Shown here piece by piece: positions 55,676-64,000 of a DNA stretch of 64,000 nucleotides. Below the pieces are notes generated by a model that was given only the letters and a program-made list of their open reading frames with translations, did no database searches and was not told the DNA's origin. The DNA is from Panulirus ornatus (Eukaryota; Arthropoda; Malacostraca; Decapoda; Palinuridae): positions 7,250,502-7,314,501 of the forward strand of contig NC_092225.1 of assembly GCF_036320965.1 (NCBI RefSeq), given 5' to 3'. The position numbers were made by a program, and so were the translations under genes. The stretch's first letter is position 1. Each line of letters begins with the position of its first letter.

Positions 55676-57925
55676 TCTATTTTCGATTTTTGGATGGAAA
55701 CAGTACAAATGACTGGGAGATTTATGAAAAAAAGAGGCAAGAAGTCAAGAGAAAGGTGCAAGAGATGAAAAAGAGGGCAAATGAGAGTTGGGGTGAGAGA
55801 GTATCATTAAATTTTAGAAAGAATAATAAGATGTTTTGGAAGGAGGTAAATAAAGTGCGTAAGAGAAGAGAACAAATGGGAACATCGGCGAAGGGGGCAA
55901 ATGGGGAGGTATTAACAAGTAGTGGTGAAGTGAGAGGGAGATGGAGTGAGTATTCTGAAGGTTTGTTGAATGTGTTTGATGACAGAGTGGCAGATATATG
56001 GTGTTTGGTCGAGGTGGTGTGCGAAGTGAGAGGATCAGGGAGAAAGATTTGGTAAACAGAGAAGAGGTAGTGAAAGCTTTGAGGAAGATGAAAGCCGGCA
56101 AGGCGGCGGGGTTGGATGGTGTTGCAGTGGAATTTATTAAAAAAGGGGGTGACTGTGTTGTTGAATAGTTGGTGAGGATATCAATGCATGTGTGGTTCAT
56201 GGTGAATTGCCTGAAGATTGGCGGAATAAATGCATAGTGCCATTGTTCAAAGGCAAAGGGGACATATGTGTGTTCAAATTACAGAGGTATAAGTTTGTTG
56301 AGCATTCCTGGGAAATTATATTTGAGGTTATTGATTGAGAGGGTCAAGGCATGTACAGAGCATCAGATTGGAGAAGAGCGGTGTGGTTTCAGAAGTGGTA
56401 GAGGATGCGTGGATCAGGTATTTGCTTTGAAGAATGTATGTGAGAAATACTTAGAAAAACAAATGGATTTGTATGTAGCATTTATGGATCTGGAGAAGGC
56501 ATATGATAGAGTTAAAAGAGATGCTCTGTGGCAGGTATTAAGAATATATGGTGTGGGAGGTAAGTTGCTAGAAGCAGTGAAAAGTTTTTATCGAGGATGT
56601 AAGGCATGTGTACGAGTAGGAAGAGAGGAAAGTGATTGGTTCCCAGTGAATGTCGGTTTGCGGCAGGGGTGCGTGATGTCTCCATGGTTGTTTAATTTGT
56701 TTATGGATGGGGTGGTTAGGGAGGTGAATGTAAGAGTTTTGGAGGGAGGGGCAAGCATGCAGTCTGTTGTGGGTGAGAGGCTTAGGAAGTGAGCCACTTG
56801 TTCGCTGACGATACAGCGCTGGTGGCTGATTCGGGTGAGAAACTGCAGAAGTTGGCGACTGAGTTTGGTAAAGTGTGTGAAAGAAGAAAGGTGAGAGTAA
56901 ATGTGAATAAGAGCAAGGTTATTAGGTTCAGTAGGGTCGAGGGATAAGTTAATTGGGAGGTAAGTTTGAATGGAGAAAAACTGGAGGAAGTGAAGTGTTT
57001 TAGATATCTAGGAGTGGATTTGGCAGCGGTTGGAACCATGGAAGCGGAAGTGAGTAACAGGGTGGGGAAGGGGGTCGAAGGTACTGGGAGCGTTTAAGAA
57101 TGTGTGGAAGGCGAAAACGTTATCTCGGAGAGCAAAAATGGGTATGCTTGAAGGAAAATTGGTTCAAACAATGTTATATGGTTGTGAAGCATGGGATATA
57201 GATAGGGTTGTGCAGAGGAGGATGGATGTATTGGAAATGAGGTGTTTGAGGACATTATGTTGTGTGAGGTGGTTTGATCGAGTAAGTAATGATAGGGTAA
57301 TAGAGAAGTGTGTTAATAAAAAGAGTGCGGTTGAGAGAGCAGAAGAGGGTGTTTTGAAATGGTATGGTCACATGGAGAGAATGAGTGAGGAAAGATTGAC
57401 AAAGAGGATATATGTGTCAGAGGTGGAGGGAACGAGAAGTGGGAGACCAAATAGGAGGTGAAAGGATGGAGTGAAAAAGACTGAGCGATCGGAGCCTGAA
57501 CTTACAGGAGGGTGAAAGGCGTGCAAGGAATAGAGTGAATGGGAACGATGTGGTATACCGGAGTCGACGTGCTGTCAATGGATTGAACCAGGGCATGTGA
57601 AGCGTCTGGGGTAAACCATGGAAAGTTTTGAGGGGCCTGGATGTGGAAAGGGAGCTGTGGTTTCGTTGCATTACACATGACAGCTAAAGACTGAGTGTGA
57701 ACGAATGTGGCCTTTGTTGTCTTTTCCTATGGCTACCTCGCGCGCACGCGGGGGGAGGGGAGTACCATATCATGTGTGGTGGGGTGGCGGCGAGAATGGA
57801 TGAAGGCAGCATGTATGAATATACTGTGTATATATGTATATGTCTGTGTATGTATATGTATGTATACGATGAAATGTATAGGTATGTATATGTGCGTGTG
57901 TGGGCGTTTATGTATGCATATACAT
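55674..57925 (+). mobile_element. RTE-like LINE, old plus-strand copy
   Basis: It starts in the linker (FGWKQYK, then KKRQEVKRKVQEMKKRANES in 55591-56055). It continues with reverse-transcriptase frame 56268-56792 (174 residues: CGFRSGRGCVDQVF, FMDLEKAYDRV, GLRQGCVMSPWLF). The FADD block (tcgctgacgataca) is out of frame near 56800, and the C-terminal piece is 57102-57461. Many frameshifts and substitutions (for example LYGCEAWDI) make it the most diverged long copy. Long-type 3' UTR, cut at about 57925 before the terminal motif. Only long copy on the plus strand. Confidence 0.85.
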
Positions 57926-57950
57926 TTGTACAATGGCACTATGCCATTGT

Positions 57951-58389
<439 letters not shown>

Positions 58390-59110
58390 ACATTATAGGT
58401 ACAATCAATTACAAATATGAGGCTAGCAGAGCCAACGTATAGGAGTAGAACTCCTAAAGGCTAGCGGAGCCCAGGTATAGGAAAAGAACATCCTGAAATA
58501 AGACACTGTCAGTGAGGCAATTACACAGTGTATAAAACATGAGACCAGGAGGCGTAAAGTCGGTGATAAAGAGGCTGTTTGTAATATCTTGTTGTACCGT
58601 GTGTTTATATGATACATCACATAACTTACAACGAGTTGTATCTACTGTAGGATCACCTTCTACCCACCAGATATATCTGTACCCCACTTTGATCCTGCCT
58701 GTTGTGAACTTGTCCTTACCATATGAGTGCCTAGAGGTAAATTGCCTATCATAATACTTAATGCTAGGCCTGGCATTAAGTATCTTTGAGAAGCTGAATC
58801 TTTGAAGGCACCACGAACTGGTACTAACTTACATGTTATACTTGAGGTCTACGGCAGGTTTAAGAAAGACCCCTCTGGCTACTTTATCATCGTGATCATG
58901 ATGATGGAACCCGATATGGAAGGGGAATCCAAAGGAATAATATTTCAAGTCCTCCTGCGGTAAGTAGACACTGCATATGATTGACAGTAACACTGCAAAC
59001 AGGTTTAAGACAGATGAGAGAGCTTAGAGCTGCTTTGGAATCAGATATGATAGGGCCAGCTGTTGAGACAACCTGTATGTACATAGACGTTCCAACTCCT
59101 TTGGTTTCAA
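58390..59110 (-). mobile_element. Remnant of RNase H-bearing non-LTR retrotransposon
   Basis: The minus strand reads STAGPIISDSKAALSSL (about 59065-59015), then LFLWIPLP near 58925. Both resemble the RNase H blocks SDSKAAL and WIPSHIG of I/Jockey-type elements. Further down, VGYRYIWWVEGDPTVDTTRC continues as KLCDVSYKHT (58690-58600). This resembles the Cys/His-containing C-terminal region (CxxC...H) that follows RNase H in such elements. Frameshifts occur between the pieces. No reverse transcriptase was recognised upstream, where a (GT)n begins at 59158. Clade assignment is by motif memory only. Confidence 0.55.
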
Positions 59111-59155
59111 AGAACTCTGTTTGTCAGATGTTTTCATGCCCTTGAGATCGTATAA

Positions 59156-59157
<2 letters not shown>

Positions 59158-59214
<57 letters not shown>
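59158..59214. repeat. (GT)n microsatellite
   Basis: About 57 bases of GT. Confidence 0.95.
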
Positions 59215-59215
<1 letters not shown>

Positions 59216-60157
59216 ACAGCTGGGGTTGGCTGGTGAAGATGAAGGAGGCAGCGTCTACTCCTGAAGGCTGAGGTCAACAAATGAGTCCTGATGCCTCAGC
59301 ACGCCCCAGTGGTTGCCCTCCGCTCCAGCCACACCCTGACCACGACCACCACCAGGAGCCGCCTAGAATTCTTCCACACCTAAGATTCTCCAGCCATAAA
59401 TTCCCGTAACCCACTAGAAAAGTCAAACATGGAGTCCAACGAAAATTACCCCTTAAAAAAAAAGCGTAAGTACTTTTTCCTGTAGCGTCGCCCCTGCTAC
59501 TGGTTACACCTCCCATTCACCGTCGTTTATATTCATTCTACCAGTGTGGTAGAAATTACTCTTAGGGGTAATTACTGTAAGTAGGCGTGAGGAAAGGTGT
59601 GGGAGAGCAGGAGAAAGATAAGAGCACCTCTCACCACGCCTGTAAGGAGGTGTGTGAGGGAAGACATGCGAGTGCAGGGGGAGATAACAACACGGTTCAC
59701 AGGCACCAGGGCCACATGTCCCGCTCATCAGCGGACCCAATATGGCCCAGCACGGACTCGCCTGCAGCCTCTGGTCATCTGCTCAGCCAACGACTAACAG
59801 TTTCGTCTTCTGGGCCAATAAAGAAATTAATCTACCAACTGGGGCAGTACATTAGGAGTCTCATATGTCTCATATGTGGTGGTCAGCGTCTGCAAGTTTG
59901 GGGTTCGAGCAACTGGCTCACAGCCATCCCCAGCTGTTTCCTCTGCCCTCTGGCGTTGGTTGATATGGGCACCTGGCGTAAGGCGGGGAAGAGATACTAA
60001 ATGGCAGGCCCTGAGCTGCCTGGGAGCAGCACGACCGATCTTTTCTGTACTTCAGTTCTGAATGTTATAGTGCTACTTCCCAAATGCATATAATTCATTA
60101 TCATTATCATAGCTATCCTCATCATTATTGTCTTCACTCTCATTAACATTATCATTA
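59215..60157. other. Unique GC-richer sequence, no confident gene
   Basis: Somewhat GC-rich, with frames on both strands (plus 59587-60000, minus 59516-59274), none recognisable and none bounded by a convincing splice-site pair. An (ATTATC)-like patch lies near 60095-60150. Confidence 0.3.
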
Positions 60158-60390
60158 TTCTTTCTTTCATAAATGTTCGCTATTTCCTGCGCATGCCAGG
60201 TAGCGTCAGGCTCAGAAGACTGGCTTTGGAGAAGAAAATCCTCGCTTGGCTTCATCCTCTGTTCCTTTTTTTTTTGAGAGAGAGAGTAATTCAAAAGGGG
60301 AGGATTCCCAGCCCCCGCTCCCAGCCCTCTCGGTCGCTGTCTTCGACACACAGGACTTACGTGGCGGTATTCTTTCTCCCCTGAGTATGG
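60158..60390 (-). mobile_element. Non-autonomous LINE derivative, old copy 8
   Basis: Diverged member of the ~240-bp family: attctttctttcat end, gccaggtagcgtc core, gagaggattcccagcccccg-like middle and tattctttctcccct end in the same order. Not flanked by long (TA)n, unlike the younger copies. Confidence 0.65.
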
Positions 60391-61319
60391 CGCCTACATT
60401 AAATGATGGCGGTTCGAATTCTGTTGTCGGAGAATTTGTATCTCTGGAATGTACATATGAATATCAGGGGTTATCGACCCTGGAGTCCAAAACCATTTCC
60501 GTCGAGGTCGTGTAGCTGTCAAAACGTGTTTGTTCGTATGTTCAGATGTATTCTGTACATCTGTAATGATGTACACAATTATCTGTGATACCTACTAAAC
60601 TCATGCGTCATTCGGAAGCAAAACATACGAAGATTGCGATTAAAATCACCAAGTTCTACACAAAAAATAACGCTGAACAGTTGGGGAAAAATCGTTCCGA
60701 CAGTGACGGACTTTTCCAATAACAAAGGAAAGCTGTTCCGTGTTACTTTTGTCACTGCAAAACTCCGTCACTGCCACAACGGGAATTTTTTTTCAACTGT
60801 TCAGTCGTATTTTTTGTTAAATTCCAGGCTTTCAGTCTCTGTGTTTGGATGTCGAGCATAAAAAGGACGCTTCAGTTTATTCAATTTCATAGGTAATCTA
60901 TACGCATCTTGATAATTGTAAAGAAAACATTTGAATATTAGAACAAACATGTTTTGATAGACCCACGAACTCAAGAAAAATGCTTGGCGACCCGAAAGCT
61001 GCAGAATCCCTTCAGTAATGGAAAAAAAGGACCAAATTATCTCATTAACAAAGTTTTATCTTCATATAGGCAGGGTTCAAGTTAATGCAGAGGTTTATGA
61101 TGTACACGTACATTTTCATAACATCCAGTTGTATTACTCTCTCGAGTTGTACTGTTTTGTTTTCTTTATTCAGTAACCTCAGTTCCCCCAGTCACCCTTG
61201 TTTTCTGGCTTTTATAAATACTAGACAATGAAAAAGGCTTTATTTTACGATGGAGGTCCCAGTAACTCTGAAAAGGCTGCCAGAGATAAAGAGGTTAGAG
61301 ACCACTGGATTAAAAGGAG
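60391..61319. other. Non-coding sequence, no feature seen
   Basis: Unique sequence without supported frame or repeat. Confidence 0.4.
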
Positions 61320-61526
61320 ATAGAACGAGGAAGTGAGGGAGGCTCTTAGAATATCGGGCCCTGAACAGTCAGGAAGGTGAGAGGTGTACATGCGAAAAAA
61401 TGAATTGGATCGATGTGGCAAATGGAAGGCAACCTGATATCAGTGGGCTGAACTAAGGTACATGGAGCGGTGAAGGTGAACCTGACTAAATAAGGTACAT
61501 GGAGCGGTGAAGGTGAACCTGACTAT
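61320..61526 (+). mobile_element. Very old LINE 3'-end remnant
   Basis: Collinear but diverged match to the LINE C-terminal codons and start of the UTR: cgggccctgaacagtcagga, aaggtgagaggtgta, atgaattggatcgatgtgg, then tcagtgggctgaa. An internal duplication of about 35 bases (aaggtacatggagcggtgaa and following) occurs at about 61455 and 61492. Confidence 0.5.
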
Positions 61527-62001
61527 GGATGGCAGGCGCTAATTTTGGTGCATCACACAAGATGTACCTCACAAGACGGCAGAGGCAGTTAGGTATCAAA
61601 GAAAAGTATTCATTAAAAAGTTCACCACAAATAGTGATGGGAGTTACTATGAAAGCGCTCTCTTCCTTAATGATTATGACAGATCTACCTGTATATGAGG
61701 ACAGAATACGCCACGAACGTAACGTATGATGATGGTACAAGGAACTTATGCGGCCGTTAGTTTAGTCTCATTATGTCTGGATGTTCGTGTGCAGGCGAGT
61801 TGCAAATCTCATTACACTACAACTAAAATGGTATAACATATACAACTGAAGACTCAAGTTTGATTAGTTTTGGGAAGGGCTTGCTTGTCAATTAATTAAG
61901 CAATTAGGGTAATTAACCCTGGGACATCACGTCGACTCAGGAGAGCACTCTGGTTTTTATTTCTATTTTCATTAATAACTGTCAACTGTTTATATATGCC
62001 T

Positions 62002-62177
62002 TCACCTACCTGTGGTCCCAGTGTGAGAATGACTATTCTGTGCGGGTTTTTTTCTACCATGATGGTCTTCAGTAGCTGGCGAGCACTACATCCCGAGCAA
62101 CTTTCCATATAAATGTTTGGGACTATACTCATTAACCACTCAGGTATTGTTTCCGTTACGGTGCGTATGTAAGTCAT
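62002..62177 (-). CDS. Candidate exon, unknown gene
   Basis: The minus-strand frame from Met at 62177 (context aagaaATGac) runs open to ccacag followed by gtaggt, a fair donor in phase 0. It encodes MTYIRTVTETIPEWLMS and later ESCSGCSARQLLKTIMVEKN, with a balanced, protein-like composition. A stop lies four codons upstream of the Met, and no convincing acceptor is seen, so it would be a first coding exon. No family recognised and no partner exon found. Confidence 0.3.
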
Positions 62178-62364
62178 TTCTTTACGTTAGGACGGACACG
62201 CTGTATGTAACCCATCCAGGTCTGCTGCGACACCATTTGACGAGTGAAGTTCAAAGCTTTGCTGCGGTAGCAGAGTCAGCCAGCACTGTCCTCCAAGTGA
62301 GCGGTTTGCATGACGAAACCGGATATTATGGCTCTCCTGATATCCAATGAGCCTTCAAGTGAAC

Positions 62365-62525
62365 TGAGAGCCGAAGGTGAATGTGGAGAGATGTGTTTGT
62401 TGATGGAGAAGAGAAGATGCGTTTGTTGAAGGTGAAGAAAAGATGCTTTTTTTGGAAGGTGATGAGATGCTGCGTCTATTGAAGGTGGAAAAAAGATGTG
62501 TCTATTGAACGTGAAAAGATGATGT
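62365..62525. repeat. Short minisatellite, ~36-bp unit
   Basis: Four diverged copies of a unit like gttgaaggtgaagaaaagatgcg + ttt. Confidence 0.7.
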
Positions 62526-63264
62526 CTTTGTCTAGCCCCGCTCGCTAATGCTTACGTTCTGAGTTCCATTTCACTTCCTCCGTGTGTCATTCTCACTCAC
62601 TCACTCCTCACAGTACCTCCTGAGGTGTATCTGTGAGGTCTGCTTGGCTACCACAAAACGAAGAAAAAATCTTTCTTTTATCCTCACCTACAAAACCGCC
62701 GACAAAGAGGGCCTCGGCTCTCCATCCAATCTGCGTCTTAAGTTTCTTATGTACCTTCCGATATCGGGAAATCGACGTTGGATAAGCAATTCCCACACTT
62801 ACTTTATGCAAGAGCATGCAGTAAATTTCTAATTTGTCACTTCCTATCTTATCAACCAGAATCTCCCCTCCCCTCACCCTTCCTCTCTTTCTCTCCTTTT
62901 ATTCCATATTCCTCCGTTCCTTATCATCAGACTTACCATCAGTAACGTCAACCAGTTCGAAAGACTCGTTTCTCATGTCACCCTATGGCTACGCTGATCC
63001 ATACTTGCCACCATCCATCTCTTTGTCATGTACCCTTCACCCATACTATCACTGGAATGCCTTGTCAGTATATTCTTAGAAAAATAAAGATTATGAATCT
63101 TAAACCATATGTAGAGGTCTTCTCGTTGCACCTCGCAAATGTAGTGAGGTGGAATGATGGTACCATCTTCCAGACACATGGTATAAGAAAGCTCAGCGGG
63201 CCAGTGTTGTGATATGACAAAAGTAATCCATTACAACCCAGCTAAGAATCCAGGAAGTTGAAGT

Positions 63265-63265
<1 letters not shown>
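62526..63265. other. Non-coding sequence, no feature seen
   Basis: Unique sequence with short chance frames only. Confidence 0.4.

Positions 63266-63318
<53 letters not shown>
63266..63318. repeat. (CA)n microsatellite
   Basis: About 53 bases of CA immediately before a SINE. Confidence 0.95.
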
Positions 63319-63320
<2 letters not shown>

Positions 63321-63476
63321 GCCTCTGTGATGTAGTGGTGAACGTACTGGCCATGAGTCAGCATGGGCCAGTCCATGCACGGGTTCGAATCCTAAGCGCG
63401 GCAGTCCGCCTATACTCAACCAAGGTGTTCATCCTTTCCTTGGGGCTGGTCTATAAATGGGTACATGGCTAAGGGT
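63319..63476 (+). mobile_element. tRNA-derived SINE, copy 2
   Basis: It starts gggcctctgtgatgtagtgg (A-box region), has an intact B box cgggttcgaatcc, then cgcggcagtccgcc and gggctggtctataaatgggt. The order and sequence match 14207-14362 on the other strand. The 3' end runs into (GT)n, which probably serves as or grew from its tail. Confidence 0.7.
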
Positions 63477-63477
63477 G

Positions 63478-63540
<63 letters not shown>
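63478..63540. repeat. (GT)n microsatellite
   Basis: About 60 bases of GT at the SINE 3' end; with (CA)n on the other side the SINE sits between complementary repeats. Confidence 0.95.
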
Positions 63541-63541
<1 letters not shown>

Positions 63542-64000
63542 ACAATGGTATAAAGCCATGGTACATATTTACAAAATAAAAGAGAGGAAAAATGGCCGCA
63601 AAACTCCCCCTCCCCGTAACACACACATAGTACTCACAAATATTAATCACACACACAAACTCACTCATTTTTCCATTAGTTAGGCTATACGGTATGACAA
63701 CTGTTGTATAACTGTAACTTTTCATTACTTAATGTTCAGCTGCGTGCATAATGGATAAACTATACTATTTACTCAGTAAACATTCCTGTGTGTCTGCTAC
63801 CCTGACTGTAGATGTGCCTCACTCATGTGCTTATGCAAAGCGTGGTAATAGCCAGCCCCACCTGGATTTGAAGCTCTTTAATGATTCGTTAACTAGTAAC
63901 TATCATGACCTCTAAGTTCTACAATATAAGTAATACCTTAACTGCGCATTTTCAACTGAATGGCTGCCTGAATCTAATAAACCGTTATTTGTTTATTTCT
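63541..64000. other. Non-coding sequence, no feature seen
   Basis: Unique AT-rich sequence to the window end. Confidence 0.4.

Overview
The window is eukaryotic nuclear DNA, most likely from a decapod crustacean. There are no bacterial-style operons. Coding signal is split into short exons with GT/GC-AG boundaries. Simple repeats are unusually abundant, chiefly (TA)n tracts of 50-260 bp plus (GT)n, (CT)n and (ATT)n. Non-LTR retrotransposons and Penelope-like elements make up much of the rest. The species cannot be fixed from the sequence alone. Nearly all long open reading frames belong to retroelements; frames built from IYIYIY or CVCVCV are only translated dinucleotide repeats.

Layout. At 0.9-11 kb, five exons on the minus strand (10257-10966, 7898-7987, 4665-4852, 1317-1744, 1226-1257) join in a consistent phase. 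They encode about 480 residues of one protein: a poly-Gln and His/Ser/Thr-rich region, a Gly-rich linker, a Cys cluster, a two-helix membrane hairpin and a Cys-containing tail. One intron begins with GC. I do not recognise the family. The 5' end of the gene is not identified and the last exon is uncertain. Its introns hold decayed retroelements. At 11-36 kb there are no confident genes. This stretch holds RTE-like LINE copies (12.3-14.1 and 20.0-22.4 kb), tRNA-derived SINEs, Penelope-like remnants (22.4-22.9 and 27.8-28.7 kb), a 2.2-kb minisatellite built on a 30-bp unit (25.6-27.8 kb) and several decayed minisatellites.

At 36.6-57.9 kb lies a dense nest of insertions: LINE copies (two near full length at about 3.55 kb), seven copies of a ~240-bp non-autonomous element, and Penelope-like foldbacks, almost all separated by (TA)n. 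At 58-64 kb there is an RNase H-type LINE remnant, more SINE and decayed LINE material, and one weak exon candidate.

How the pieces relate. The ~240-bp element shares a 5' end and a 3'-end core with the RTE-like LINE, so it is probably mobilised by the LINE's endonuclease and reverse transcriptase. The LINE, its derivative and the Penelope-like elements nearly all abut (TA)n on both sides, which points to integration into (TA)n or to repeat growth seeded by insertion. Two LINE copies have the inverted 5' structure expected of twin priming, and two composites have 3' tails facing outward. The main possible novelty is therefore a (TA)n-associated retroelement community with unusual junction structures, together with one unrecognised two-helix membrane-protein gene.
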